Assembly: GCA_036873135.1 (NCBI GenBank)
Contig: JAPTYO010000007.1
Span: 2,896,763 to 2,960,762, forward strand
DNA: 64,000 bases
Direction: 5' to 3'
Origin: Clarkia xantiana subsp. parviflora
Taxonomy: Eukaryota; Streptophyta; Magnoliopsida; Myrtales; Onagraceae
Shown: in pieces, positions 50,101 through 63,425 of the stretch
How the letters are laid out: every line of letters starts with the position of its first letter
How positions within the stretch are numbered: the stretch's first letter is position 1
Notes under the pieces: generated by a model
What the model was told of the DNA's origin: nothing
What the model saw: the letters and a program-made list of their open reading frames with translations, nothing else
The model's database searches: none
Made by a program: the position numbers and the translations under genes

Positions 50101-53100
50101 CAGCAGCAATAAGGGTTTCGATGTTCAAAGCAGAGCCAAATCCTGCAACACATAATAAGTCACTAACTGCAACTTTGGGAGATCATTTGAAGCTTTATGG
50201 TCGGTCTTCCATTTCATCTAAAGAAAGAGAGAGCTATATTTTGTAATCTAGCATTCTAGCTACACTATTAAAAGGCAATAGAATATTACTTGCAGAAGTA
50301 GCTACTCTGGCAGGCCTAGCAAATCCCTGGGATGAAATTATTGGTGCCACAGAGCTAACAGAATTCTGTATAAGAAATGATGAGATGGCTTAAACTTCCA
50401 AAAGAACATTATTCAAAAAGGGTACCACACAAAACACACGCTGCTGAAAGGTACCTTCTGAATGTTGGAGGCTTCACTTAAAGCCACAGAAGGTGTTTTT
50501 CCTGCCACGGATTGTGGATCAACTGAAGAAGAGGACATAAGAGCTTTATGCCTCTCATCAACAGATGTTTCTTGTTTTAGCTGAAGTTGAAGAGGTGACG
50601 AAAGTTGTGATGCCAATCCACTGTTAGCATTACTTACCTGAAAGCAGGTCAGAAATCAGGTTAGTGATTATACTTGCACAAAGTGATGAATTATGTAAGC
50701 TATAAGCCTGAATGGATAAAAAAGAAACAACGATAATAAAGTTGAACTGTCATCTCAAATTTACTTTATAAGAGTGGTAGATACTGCTACACCAGAAAAT
50801 ACTAGGCCAAATAAATCAACTAGGTTGGTTAATCACGTCTGTCACTTATAGATCACAATATTCAACATCTCTGTTGACGATACTCAAGTTTTACTGACAA
50901 TATGTGTTCAAAATGAAATACTCTCAGCAGTTCTACCTCTGATTTCTTTTCTTCAAAGTCTACTTGTTCGAACTCAGGACCAGGCAAGACATGCTGTTAA
51001 GGACACTTAGTCAAGTTGGTTAGTAGTTAGTTGGTTCCTAAGGTTTCTTACTTGCTTCATTAGTCCAGGCTATTTTATAAGTTAAGTATAATAATAATTA
51101 AATTCAAAGTCTATTAGGGAACCGGTATTTAGGTTTTCTTTGTCAATAAGATTGCTAAATATTTAAATAAGTATTGATATGGAATATATATTATGTAGAT
51201 ATCCTAGTATTGTACTATTTGTGTCTTCTTTAAAGGATAGTATAATGAATAAACAAGCAAGAGGCCAAGACGAAAGTAAAACAGAAACTATGAGGTGGCT
51301 ACTCCCTCTAAAAAGCCATCTATAAGTTATGTACTATCTCTAAAGAACCAAGAGATTCCCTCCCTAACGAGGTCCACTTATCCTATCCATCTCCCCTTGA
51401 TGTTATCCATAACCCGGCCAACATAACACATGCAGATTTTGGTGGACCAGAAGCAAACTAAAGTCGAGAGGCAAGAACTAAGAAAAAGAGGAGGCAGCTA
51501 TCACCTCAACGTTTCCAATGCTAGTCTGAGCTGCACCAGGCTGAACACCATGTTCAGTGCCTGGTTCTGACTCTACATGACTTGATGATATCCTCGCAAG
51601 CGTTCGTTCAATGAACGTCACAATATCAGGGTGAGTAGCACGCAGATGAGATATTTGCAATATATGATTACAATATTGTGGCCATTCAATTAGCCGATCC
51701 ACAAACTGCTCCAAAGCCTTTGTTCCAAAAACAAACATCTGCACAACAAATATTACATTAGAAGCAGAAGCTGACAAAAAAAAAACATTTTTCCGAACAT
51801 ACAAATTGTACCTTTGAATCAGCAGGTTTGCGTAGCGCATCCAATACGCAACGAAGAGCTATTCCAAGCATAATATGTACTACGAGTTGGTCCTTGATGA
51901 CAGAACCTTCAAGCATGCATCAAAAGAAGTTCAGGACATGAAAATTAACAGGAAAAGAGATAACAACAGCGTCCATGGCTCCATGACATTATACAAAAGA
52001 CAGCAAAACCTAAATGGAAAAGCAACACTGCTACAGATGCAGATTTACTATAGCTTTGAAAAAAATGATATAACAAACAAACATATTGGAAGCACGTGTA
52101 TCTTACCGCACAACAAAACTGAAAAATGTATCACCGTTTAAAAATAAGAACTAATAAACAAGAAAAGGCTGCCAAGAAACTAACCAAAGAGTACTGCAGC
52201 TATTTTGAGCTGCCTCTCAGGATACTTGGGAAAGAACTTGTACTCCTCAAATAGATTTCCAATAATGCAATCATAAATGGATTTTTCCCTGCATAACACT
52301 AAGAATTAGAAAAGGAATTGATTGAAAGTACAAATCTAAAAGACCATGCAATCACACCTAAAAAAGTCCAACATGACATTTCAAATAAAATAAGTGCTTC
52401 ACTGCAGCCAATATCCAAATTGACTAGTAATGCCAATTTCCAGTGATAAGAGTATGAAAGAAGTTGCCAAATGATCGTGCGGTTCAACTTTGACATTACC
52501 GAAGCCTGAAAAGGTGCGACTAAAACAACTTCTGAGAACACTGCAAACTAGTATGTTTTTCACCAAGGTAGGCTATTTAGCCATTGCCAGCATCATCCGG
52601 TCCTAATTGACTATCTTAAGTTAAGGGTATGGTGCTCACAAATGTTCAATCAACACAGAATCATATGATCCATCCATGAGAAAATGATGCTGACAAGATG
52701 CTGACACATATAAGTCTTGTTCGCCAAAAATCATACAGAAGGAAAAATAATAATAATAATAATAAAATAAAAAACAGTTTAGTTGTTCAAAATTACTATG
52801 TTAAAAAAAACGTCTATCAATGGAGTAACTATAGGGTGGCATCCACAGAGTTCACACTAACTTTAAACAGACATGTATTAAATAATAAAGCCTGCTAATA
52901 AGTGACGAAAACTGCATGTAGGGAACTAAGTGGCATGAAAAGCATAATACAATTTAATACTATTAACAGACAATATAATATAAATACAATATGAAATTAC
53001 TTGGAAAACATTTACAGTTTACAAAGACTACTCCAAAGCTAAATGAAAATGGCTTGAGCATATCTATACCTTTTTATAGATGACTCTTTGAATCGACTGA

Positions 53101-56100
53101 GCATTTGTACAATTGCTTCAACAGTTAGCTGACCAGAAAACATTTGCTGAAAATAGGTATTTGCCTCTTGGTCAATATCCTCCGTAAATTCCTCTGAAGT
53201 TGAAAACTCTGTCCCACCACCATTTTGGAGCCTCGTATTTGAACGTGTTAGTGTTATACGCAACCGCTCCAACTCCTCAATTTGTTGCTGTGACACAATT
53301 ACACCATCTTGACCCATCAGAACCTGCAGATCAGGGGAAAAAAATTATGCCAACCATATAGGGCCTAGAAATAAATGAATTCAAGCTGAGTTGTACATAT
53401 GAGGACCTTGAAAAAGGTTGAAGTAGACTCCATATATAGACTTAAGAGACCTTCATAATGATCAGATCCTTTAGCAGATGAATCACCAAACTCTATCTGC
53501 TTTAGGAACTCAAGGCACTCCTGAGAAAGAGAACACAAAATCGATTCATATTAACACTAGCTCTGGAAAGTTAATAAGTTAATATATAAAATATTTAAAA
53601 TATTGGGTAAGCTTCCTTTGCAGATAGAATTAAGACCCTAAGCCCACTCAACAAAGATACCAAACCATTACCTCAAAGAAACTAAAATTGTACATGCTCA
53701 AGCTGCTATTCAACCAATTCTCAAGATCGATGAGTTCTTTTCTTGAAGCAAGGGCTGCTACTCTGATGCCAACAGACGAAGGAATCATCTCTAACACTTG
53801 TGGCAGTATCTGATCACATAAATCGAACAAACATAAGCTTGGTAGAAATAGAGACTGATAGTTGTTAATTGTTAAGAATTTCAAAAGAGAGCTAAATCAC
53901 CAATTTTATAGCATAAACAGAATCTACAATTGTAAAGGAAATTTAAATAATGACCCGTGTTCACCTTTAGCTCGTCAGAGATGTCTAATATTCTTATTGT
54001 GATGTCTGGATGCAGAGCCACAGCATCCACAAACCCCCTCAATACTAGAAGAGGGTTGACGTGCCATAGATAAAGGATCATGCCGATACCAGAAGCACTT
54101 TTCATAACCAATGGAAAGACATTGGAAGACACTTCAGTTCGGAGGAGATTATATGCGGTCTAAGCAGAAGAAAAATGTCAGTATTGAACATCAAACTGGC
54201 AAGAAATAGGAAGTGCCAAAGAGAAGCAAAATAAGAAACTAGTACGTTGATATGCGACATTCCCAAGAGCAAAATTTCTGGACAGTACTTGAGAGGATAC
54301 TCGAGCATTATGCGAACAAGACTTGCATGGCCTCTCTCCGCAAGTTGACACAACACATTCAAAAGATCAAGACACAACCAAGCATGATTTGCATGACCAA
54401 CCTGGAGCTTGTGGCCATGAACGGCATCAACATAAGCCTGCAGACGTAAGTAGTTAAGACCAGAAACAATAAAGAAACATCAGCAGATCATGAATGTAGT
54501 CATGTTGCAGAAGCACTGAATTGGCAGCAGCAACATGGCAGTGCTATGTTCCTCTTTATTTAATTTTTGGTTGTCCCAGGAATTGAAGCAAGTTCCATAT
54601 ATGTAAAGGTAGCTACAGTTCAAAAGACGGCCACGTTCTACCACATGTACTCAACTTATTTTCTCCTAGTCGTGCATCATGTCTGTAGAACCACCAAAAA
54701 TGGGGTAAACATGGTGGCACCCAATTTTGCACCACATCCCCCATTTTGCAGCGTTTCCATAGCTCCAAGCACTCAAAACAAAAGTGTGTGATTTTTAGTT
54801 ATCAACATACCAATTGACTCGTAGAATGAGCAAATGTAAATACTTCAGGTGGTGCTAATACAGCATATTTCAGAAAAGATAGTTGACCCTCTGTATTCTT
54901 CCAAATAGAACCACAAATAGCACGAAGAGGAAATGGATCCTGCAAAGCCAAAATCAAGAGCAATAAACATCTTTAACAACCAACGTTCACTAATAAATGT
55001 TGAGCAGCATATACAACTTTGAAAATCTAAAGTACCTGACACGCACGTCCATAAATAGAGATGAGAAACAAGAAAGCATCCTCATTAGGCAAGATGAAGC
55101 CTTCATGATCCAGGTATTCAAAAACGGATATCCAATTGATATCTGGAGCCTAGATAAATGTGAAAACATCTCAAATCAGCTTCAAGAGACTTCCCTCAAT
55201 CCAACCTTTTCCATGCAAAGAGAGAAACAAGCAAAACTCACAATTTGCTTAATTGAATCTACAAGAATATCAATATTCCAGGAGCTAGGTGATGGAGTAT
55301 CAAGCCAACTACTTCCACCAAGCGCCATGCAGAAGGTAGAAGCTGTGCTTTGATTGTCCTCAAGATTCACATGAGAACGAACAATAGTACCAAGTAATCT
55401 AGAGACTGTAACATCAGTAAGAGGTGAGAACAGAGATAGGATCTCTCTACACTGAGACTCAGTGACAGTGCATCCATAACCCAATTCCTTCATGATATCT
55501 CCCATGCTGATTTCGTTCTGCATCTCGGCTAAGAGAGCATCGAAATCACTGTCCTCTCCATCAAACAGACGATCCAAGTTCCTGCTTAAGAGAACTATCT
55601 GAGTATGCATATCTAAGCAGTAAACAACTAATAATGGAGCAGTATCCAATCTTCACTTCAGTACCTAAATGTCTGGGTCTCACGCATTTCATCTGGAAGA
55701 AAAGGGGCTAAAATGTTTGAAGGATCATCTTTCAGCTGCACTAGAGATAGTATCTGCATGAAAGAGTCGACATGCTTGCTGAGGTCTTCTGATTTGTGCA
55801 GGAACATTAGTATACTCTGGACTTGCTCAACTGGTCTCGAAGAAGCAGCACTTGTAAAGACTTCTTCTACCATAGCCACAACGAAGTTCTTACCTAAAAC
55901 CATAAAATTTCAAAGTAAACTACGTATACAAAGGTGCAGTTTGTTATTGTGAAAGTTAAGACTAACCACTTGACCAACTGTCCTAAAACCTTAAGGTATT
56001 AGGTGAAGGCGTGATTTTTTTTGAAAGCCCATCACGTGAAACTTATTTTTCGTGTGGGCTGATAGATTTTAGAAAGCCCATCACGTGTTTGCTTGACCAT

Positions 56101-57775
56101 ATCGCAAACATGATGAAATTGGGGTTTAACTTGGCGCTGCGAAGATTCGAACCTGCGCGCTCTGATACCATGTGAAAGTTAAGACTAACCACTTGACCAA
56201 CTGTCCTAAAACCTTAAGGTATTAGGTGAAGGCGTGATTTAATCTTTATTTCAACAATATTTCAAGCAGAGGTCTCTAAAATGAATTATTTAAACAGCCT
56301 AAGTACTACTACACTTACCACAATTTCTTGTTTCCAGGCTTTCCGAATCTGACAATGCAAGACCAATGCTAATCTTTTCATTCACAGTTAAGTGTAATGC
56401 TTTCGTGAGAAAGTCCAAAAAATCTTCCTTGATCATTTCACTACTGAGTGAGAGGCAAAAAGTAGTGCAAAAGTTTGGCTTGGTCATTATGTGCTTGAAT
56501 ACCGAAACCAGTACAGCTTCAAGATGCACGTTCAAGTCAGACCGGTGATGATTCAAGTAAGCCAAGCAAGTCTGGAGCAGCAGAACACTTCCCTCCACTC
56601 CATATTCAGCAAACTGCATTTCTAACCACTATTAGCAAATTGCAACACTCAATGTTCATTTAAACAAATAGCAAATGCAATCTTAGATTGACAAAATAAA
56701 AACATATACCCGTTAACTATCACTCACATGGTGCTTACTCATCGAAAATACATACAGAAGAAAAGGAACACCACCCAAATGCACGGATGAAGAACAACAA
56801 ATAAGATGTCATCCATAGCAAATAACTGGACACTGATCACATATCTCTATCATGATCATAGTTACCTTCACATCATCCCTGAATAATTTTATTTCCAATA
56901 CAATGAACCCAAGTGTTTGTTTCACCTTTCAGGCTTAAGGGGAGGGGATACATGTGGAGTAGAGATAAATATATGAAGTTTGTCATGGTACCCTTTTCCA
57001 AGAAGAATGATCACTAACATTTATGTACAATGTAAAAAATTAGTGGGCTCAAACACACAAATTGGAGATTAATAGATACAGTGTCAACTGTCAAGTTACA
57101 CAAAAAGGAAAATCGACTGCTAAATCCTATAGGGGCTGATTGGAGTATCCAGAACACGCTATGAATCAAAGGTACCATGAGAATAATGTACTCGGGAACC
57201 ATTATCCCCACATAAACTCGTGGAATGGAAGGAAGACCTTGAATATTGGATAACACATACCAACACAGCTTATATCACTGAGTATTTGGATTAGTTTTTA
57301 ATCAGAATCAGATTAAGTGCTTGAGCTTCAGAACTGTGTTACCACATCCAAATCTCGCAGAAGAAAGACTCCTACTATCGCCGGTCCCAAAATGTAATTT
57401 GCTGCATTAATTCATCACAAACTAACTGTGCAGTCCACAAAATGAAATGCAGCTGCACATAAAACTACAAATTACTCAAGAAATGCGCGTCTTCGCACGT
57501 ATCGCCTAAGCAAAAATTCTTAGCAGAAGTAGAATCACAGTCTAAGACAACAGTGAAACAAAATGAAGGCGAAGGTAACTATAGCTCGGTGCAGAGGCAA
57601 TTTCTACCACAACCAGCCGGAAGAGTAAAGAAGTGAATTTTAAAGTCCGAAAGCATATAATCCTGCTGAGAGAGACCTGGTAAAGCTCCTTCAGTACGAA
57701 GTCGAGGTTGGACTCGTTCACGGATTGGAGGCGGAAGCGAATCTGATCCGGGACGGTGTCGGAAAACTTAAGCAT
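38151..57775 (-). CDS. NOT1: NOT1, scaffold subunit of the CCR4-NOT deadenylase complex (51 exons, complete)
   Basis: NOT1 holds together the CCR4-NOT complex, which shortens poly(A) tails and represses mRNAs. I read 51 exons totalling 7,230 nt (2,409 residues), close to the usual plant NOT1 length. It starts [20 protein letters not shown] and ends [14 protein letters not shown]. Exons: 57677-57775, 56319-56613, 55665-55893, 55242-55581, 55036-55149, 54811-54939, 54246-54437, 53965-54159, 53672-53809, 53407-53520, 53070-53323, 52185-52288, 51812-51906, 51505-51738, 50455-50637, 50290-50365, 50075-50142, 48823-48968, 48552-48660, 48300-48446, 48058-48105, 47844-47972, 47499-47738, 47281-47421, 47112-47197, 46921-47026, 46337-46432, 46097-46249, 45518-45700, 45217-45440, 44989-45133, 44792-44911, 43580-43624, 43202-43279, 42951-43067, 42325-42451, 42148-42248, 41934-42071, 41772-41855, 40876-41022, 40667-40798, 40523-40567, 40269-40415, 40123-40184, 39777-39930, 39428-39619, 39156-39260, 38938-39078, 38593-38826, 38388-38489, 38151-38297. 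All junctions are GT-AG and in phase; boundaries may be off by a base or two. Confidence 0.95.
38388..40415 (-). other. NOT1: NOT1 C-terminal (Not1 superfamily homology) domain
   Basis: Exons 43-50 (about residues 1983-2361) contain the most conserved part of the protein: [88 protein letters not shown]. In yeast and human NOT1 this domain binds the NOT2/NOT3 (NOT5) module. Confidence 0.85.
43815..44119 (+). mobile_element. TRIM-like miniature LTR retroelement in NOT1 intron 32
   Basis: The left LTR (43815-43900, 86 bp) starts TGTTGAAATAAAG and ends TTACACA. It is followed directly by TGGTATCAGGGC, which matches the initiator-tRNA-Met primer binding site seen in plant LTR elements (TGGTATCAGAGC). 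A purine tract GAGGGGGAG (44071-44079) precedes a second TGTTGAAATAAAG at 44080, and that LTR is truncated after about 40 bp. There is no coding sequence between. Orientation is opposite to the host gene. Confidence 0.75.
45518..47421 (-). other. NOT1: NOT1 CAF40-binding (DUF3819) region
   Basis: Exons 24-29 (about residues 1227-1481), including [40 protein letters not shown] and [20 protein letters not shown], correspond to the DUF3819 helical domain that binds CAF40/CNOT9 in other eukaryotes. The following exons 30-31 are Ser/Pro-rich and probably a disordered linker. Confidence 0.75.
47499..48968 (-). other. NOT1: NOT1 MIF4G-like (CAF1-binding) region
   Basis: Exons 18-23 (about residues 954-1226). 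The run [60 protein letters not shown] and [20 protein letters not shown] (the last ending near residue 1140) matches the NOT1 MIF4G domain that docks the CAF1 deadenylase. Confidence 0.8.
50992..51267 (+). mobile_element. Possible solo LTR in NOT1 intron 14
   Basis: The segment starts TGCTGTTAAGG and ends GAGGCCA, with TTCTTTAAAGGATAGTATAATGAATAAAC-type sequence near the end as in copia-like LTRs. The flanks AGACA / AGACG would be a 5-bp duplication with one mismatch. No internal retroelement sequence is nearby. Confidence 0.4.
55954..56256 (-). mobile_element. Second TRIM-like copy, in NOT1 intron 2
   Basis: This is the same family as 43815, inverted relative to it and so in the same orientation as NOT1. 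The 5' LTR is at 56171-56256 (86 bp, identical length). The primer-binding-site complement TCTGATACCA is at 56161-56170. The 3' LTR (55954-56020) has lost its first 18 or so bases together with the purine tract. It fills about 300 of the 425 bp of this intron. Confidence 0.75.
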
Positions 57776-57777
57776 GG

Positions 57778-58060
57778 TGTCCGTCGGTGTGAGATCAGTA
57801 GTTAGGGCTCGCAGAGTGAACAGAGTCGCGTGATCTGAAGGCTGAGAGAAAGCGATTTAGTTTCAATGTCAAGGAGGTTGGTTTGGTGGAGAAGAAAGGG
57901 ATGAGAAGTTGTATGTATGTCATTTCATTTATCTATCTATTGGGTTCTTGTTTCTGACAAAACACGTTGACCAATAACAAATCGACTGACTGGCTTGGTT
58001 AATATGAAGAACAAAATAATTGGGCTCGACTAATGGGCCGATGGACTTCAGCCCCTATAT
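57778..58060 (-). promoter_or_regulatory. NOT1 5' leader and proximal promoter region
   Basis: The region upstream of the NOT1 ATG contains TGGGCC (site II-type) near 58034 and GGGCT motifs, common in plant housekeeping promoters. The transcription start was not determined. Confidence 0.4.
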
Positions 58061-61000
58061 CCCCGCTTCTTGGCAACTTTTTGTTGCCGGCTATGAAAAA
58101 TAATAGAGTGAAGGCATAACGAGGAACATTCGAAGAAATATAGTTCTCCTAGATTTTTTTTGGAGGCTACTACTTTTCTAGTTGTATTTCTTTTTCCGAA
58201 AAATAAAAATAAAAAATGTCCATTAATTGTCGGAAACGACGGATGGGTCCATGGCCCGTTTTCACCGACACGGCCCATTTAATGAACCCATGTGTTTTTT
58301 TTTTGCCAAGAACCCATGTGTTAAGGTGTTTTTTTTTATATACAACTGCTACCGTAATTTCTCGGGCGGGAGCGTTAATGTTAAAGCCCTCCCTAAGATG
58401 GAGTCAATAGTGGGTTTCGACCTCGGATCGTCTATGTAAATACAACTCGCTTTACCAGTAGGTCCAACCATCCTTGGTGGGTGTTGTTATTATAATTTTC
58501 AAAAACTTTGTTTGAATCCTATTAAATAAAAATGCTCTCCGACACTGTCACAAAAATATTATTAGCAATCACCATCAACTAATGCCGACGACAAGCATTT
58601 TTATATACCTCTTTTTGGCTAAGTAAATATTTTCTGTTTATGTGCTTAAGTATTTGTGTATATATATATATATATCCTCTGGCCAATTTTTTTTGAGTTG
58701 GTTAAAAATAGTGAATTAGTTTTGGTATTTTGATAAATTTAGTGTTTGTTGAACCAAATTTTATGAACAGATTTTTGAATTTCCGTACACAGGTTGTGCT
58801 TAGCATAATTGGAACCTACTTAGAACATCTTAATACAGACAGTTTCGAGACTTTGTTGAATTTTACCCCTCCAAAATGAACCCTAAAATTTTATTCAAAT
58901 GTGTATATTAAAATCTCTAATTATTTACTGATAAAATGAAACATATATATAAGTATATAATGTAAACAAATAATATTAACAATGATAAACATACATAAAA
59001 TTAAGAAACCAATGAGTATTACGAATTTTTTTACTCTATTTGAGTCATTTCAGTAACTTTTTAATATATATATATATATATATAATAATATTTATTGATT
59101 GATGGTATAAAATTATATCATGAATACATTACAAATTTGGAGGGCGTTTTTTTTTTAATGAAAGAAGGGCATATAAGAACACTGGTGGACACCATGAAAT
59201 TTGATTATTTTATATATTTTTTTTTTCGGGTAAACGAAATTTGAATAATTGAAACTTTTTTTTTTTTTTTTGGTAAAGAATAATTGAAACTTGAAAGGGT
59301 ATATTTAGGAGGGTATATTATATTTATTAATATTAAATAAATGTGCTCCATTTTAATTTTTATTATTATATAATATATATATATATATAATATATGAGCA
59401 CATGACATGATGACAATGCACGTGCGGACCGGAGAGGCTGGGCGTATACCTCGGGATCAGCATTTTTCTTTTCCCCGCTGACAAAGTCACGTGATTCGAG
59501 GTGCCTCTCTCCCACCAATGCTAACAAATAACAATCATTTTATTATTCTCAAACTAAATAATCGGGGATAAAAATATATACTGAATTATTAGATATCCCA
59601 ACGACAAATAATAATAAAAATAATAACAATAACAATATCTAAATGTATATATAAGTTAATATTGTTTTATACAAAAATAAAAGTAGTGTAAAATTAAAGA
59701 GTGATGTTTACTATATACATAAAAAAAACTCTAAAAAAATTCATTATTTTTTAAAGATTGTTTATTATTAAAAATAGAATATATATATATATATATATAA
59801 TATAATATATAATTTGTATCATATTTATCTCGAAATTATATACTTAGGGTAAGTTGATATTTTTCCACCCGCCTATGCATACTTTCAGGCTTTCAGCATA
59901 CTTGATTGATGTCCCAACTTCGTCACCTTCATCCGTCTCTAAAAGTATGATAAAATATTAATTATAGAGAGTTAGAGTTTCATTGACACAATCTTTTCAA
60001 TGAGTTTTTTGAGCTATTTGCATATTATTGTATTTTAAATGAATATATTTTAAAGCCGACTTTATACAATGTATTCACATTTATTTTTTGTGTGAAGGAA
60101 TATCAGCAGTTATATGTTATATAATATAAATGAATATATTTTAAAATATGAATGGATTTTTATTTTATTGTGATTGTGATAATCTTTTAAAATACGAACA
60201 TGATGCATACGAATAATGATGCATACGAATATTTTACATTGCATGCTCTCTTCGGTTTATAGAGTTGACGTGTTAGCTTGAAATTTAATCTTTTATTCCC
60301 TAATAATTAGAATTAGTATATATGTGTGATTTGTTTTGCCAAATATATGTGATTTTTTTCAATGTACTAAAATTTTAAGAACCCTAACATGTCTAGCTAG
60401 ACTAGATTCATCCAGTGCCAACCTTTGTAGGATAATAATAAAGAGCAATGATACACATGCCGACACTCATATTCCTCCTTGTTCCGAATTGTGAGTGTGT
60501 GGCACAATCGTAATTACTAACAATTTTAAGGGCATATTCAAATTCTCTCACATTTCGGTATTTGTCGGAATAGCAACGTCGGAACTGCAATCAATTTTCA
60601 ATAATAAAACTGTTGTTTGAGTTTTACCTAATAACACTTTATTGATGATATATAAGAATTAGTTCATGTTATGATAGGAAATATCCATTAATCGTGACAT
60701 TACAACAAAAATCTGTAACTAGCGACACATATTAATGGTATTCTTGGAAAAGTGTAGTTTTTTTTTGGCCAACAAGGAAAAGTGTAGTTAGATTCTTTAG
60801 AAGACGCAAATAGTGGCAAACTATGACTAGTGTCGCTGATTTCGTATTTAATGGCAAATTAAAAGTTCCATTATTGACAATTATAATTAATAATAAAATT
60901 CTAACAGCACTTTTCATAAAAATGTTCCTAATTATTTTAATGGAGGTTCTTTTTGAAAAGCATTGTTACTAATATTGGCGACACTTTCAGAAATTGTTGC

Positions 61001-61668
61001 TAGTAATAAGAATAATTAATATTATTGTCGCAAAAGAATAATTATTTAAATTTAAAGTGTAAAAATTTCACGGAACTTTTACATTTATTACTTCTAAAAT
61101 GTCGTTAGTAAATAAATAAGAAGAAAAAAACTCATTTCTGTTTTGATTTTTTAGATTCCAGCGCCATTTTCCTTTTGTTCTACATAAACAAACCGAAGTT
61201 CAACAATCTAGTCTAGTGCGCTACGTTCGGCCTGGCAAACACTTAAAACGTTTTTCAAAAATATAAACCGAGTTTCCATCGAAGTCACAAATGTTTCCTT
61301 AAGTTAAAGGCGAAGGGAAGGGAGCCGTACGTACATTGTATATAGTAAACAATGATTAAAAATATCAATAGAACCAAGGACAAAATACAAGCTTGAACTA
61401 CGAGTTAGCAGGGGAATTTGAAATTTTATCCCTAACATTTTATGGTTTTTGAGATTAATATTGGAATATATATATCATCGGATCTTTTTACAAATAAAAA
61501 AAATTTAATAAAGGAAGCTAATGTCGTCATAGCGATGGTGCATGTGGAGCCATTTGTCGGGAATCGCATGAAAGCATCCATGCATTTGGGTGTGTTCAGA
61601 TCATTTGCCCTGGTTTTAGTTTCATGTAATAATAAATAATATATATTTATTTACCAAATATATATATA

Positions 61669-61713
<45 letters not shown>

Positions 61714-62657
61714 AAATAAAAAAAAAAACATAATAACCATATATATAAATACTCTAATTTATGAAAATAAGTTATATATAATAATAAACTTATATTTATT
61801 AGAAAATCTCAAAATTATTATTTTTTTATTAATATTTGTCACTTATATTTCATTTATACAATATAAAAATTAAGTATATGAATTTGATAAAAATGAATTG
61901 ACAAAATACATGAATCGATGATAAGAATAAATAATATAACGCTAATTAACACTTTTAAAATACTTTTATATTTTTATAAAATCTAATATATTTATAACTA
62001 AATAAAAATTATTTGGATATTTAGATCAGTAGTAATACCGGATATTTATGTTTAACCACAAAAAATATTTTGTATATTCAAAAAATATGTTTGTATTTAA
62101 AAGTATATAAAAAGGATTTTGGGTGCATGCGCTAATTTTTTTGTTCATGTGCTAGACGTTTATAGTGAATGCATAATTATAACTATGTACATGATGCATG
62201 GTAACAAGTGATTATTATTTTCATGATATTATCTTGAATTTAGTGATAATTTTCTTTTTTTTTTTTATACAAGATTAATATATCCACATACTTGCTTTTT
62301 ATAAAATATACATAATAGTGTGGATTTTAGTATTGTATAAAAATTATTAAAAGAAACGAGTTTAAAAATAAAATTATAAGTGTACATTAAAAACCACGCG
62401 AGATGGTTAAAGTTTTATAACATACTTTGAGAATGAATCAGGAGTTTTGAAAGATTTTTAAATAAGTTACATAGCACGCCATATATAATATATAAATGGT
62501 AATTGTATGTCAAAAATGACCAATTAGGCGTTATGAATGACATAACAAACAAGAAAATGATTTAAAAAATTTACTTGTCATAATTATATGCAACATATCC
62601 AAAATAATGCAGTGAAAAATATGTTTGCATTTAGAAGTACATAAAAATGATATTCGA
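58061..62657. other. Intergenic, AT-rich, no gene recognised
   Basis: Long AT microsatellites occur at about 59060-59080, 59776-59802 and 61671-61708. At about 60705-61100 there are scattered GTCGCTA/TAGCGACA-like motifs suggesting a decayed CACTA element. The minus ORF at 60408-60590 and the others show no recognisable domains. Confidence 0.5.
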
Positions 62658-62900
62658 CACTACTAGAAAATAGGGTTTAAGCAACGCTAAAATTTGCTTT
62701 AGGCAACGCTTTTTGCGTCGCCTAAAGTTTGGCGACGCAATCCACGACGCAAATGGAAGCATCGGCATTGGGGGGAGTCGCCTAAAACTTTGCGACGTTT
62801 AGCTTTAAGCGTCGTCTAAAAAATAAGTAAATGCGACGTTTTTTTAACGTCGTCCTTATCTAAGGTTTAGATAACGCCAGAAAACGTTGTGTAACTTTTA

Positions 62901-63425
62901 AGTATAGACAACGCTTTCGGCGTTGCCTATACTTCTAGTATAGACAACGCATTTTGCGTTGCCTATACTTCAAGTAAAGACAACGCATTGTGCGTTGCCT
63001 ATACTTCTAGTATAGACAACGCATTTTGCGTTGCCTATACTTCAAGTATAGACAACGCATTGTGCGTTGCCTATACTTCAAGTATAGACAACGCATTGTG
63101 CGTTGCCTATACTTCTTGTATAGACAACGCTTTCTGCGTCGCCTATACTTCTTGTATAGACAACGCTTTCTGCGTCGCCTATACTTGAAGTATAGACAAC
63201 ACATTTTGCGTTGCCTATACTTCAAGTATAGACAACGCATTGTGCGTTGCCTATACATCTTGTATAGACAACGCTTTCTGCGTTGCCTATACTTCAAGTA
63301 TATACAACATTTTTTGCGTTAAGTATAGACAACGCATTAAGCGTTGCCTATACTTCAAGTATAGACAGCGCTTTATGCTTTACCTTTACTTCTTGTATAA
63401 ATAACGTTTTTTGCGTTGCTTTGCC
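62901..63425. repeat. 36-bp palindromic tandem repeat, about 14 units
   Basis: Units recur every 36 bp (AGACAAC at 62906, 62942, 62978, 63014, 63050, 63086 and on). Each contains an inverted pair (GACAACGCA and TGCGTTGCC) and is joined by TATACTTCAAGTATA, itself palindromic. Variation sits mainly in the loop (ATTTT, ATTGT, TTTCT) and the joint (TTCAAG, TTCTAG, TTCTTG). The last units are degenerate. Because 36 is a multiple of 3, spurious ORFs run through it on both strands. Confidence 0.9.

Noticed and set aside
62901..63425. CRISPR-like array or repeat protein gene (ORFs at 62988-63188, 63007-63297, 63026-63322)
   Set aside because: The repeats are contiguous with no unique spacers, and the ORFs on both strands arise only because the 36-bp period is divisible by three. 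The location is a CACTA subterminal region in a plant genome.
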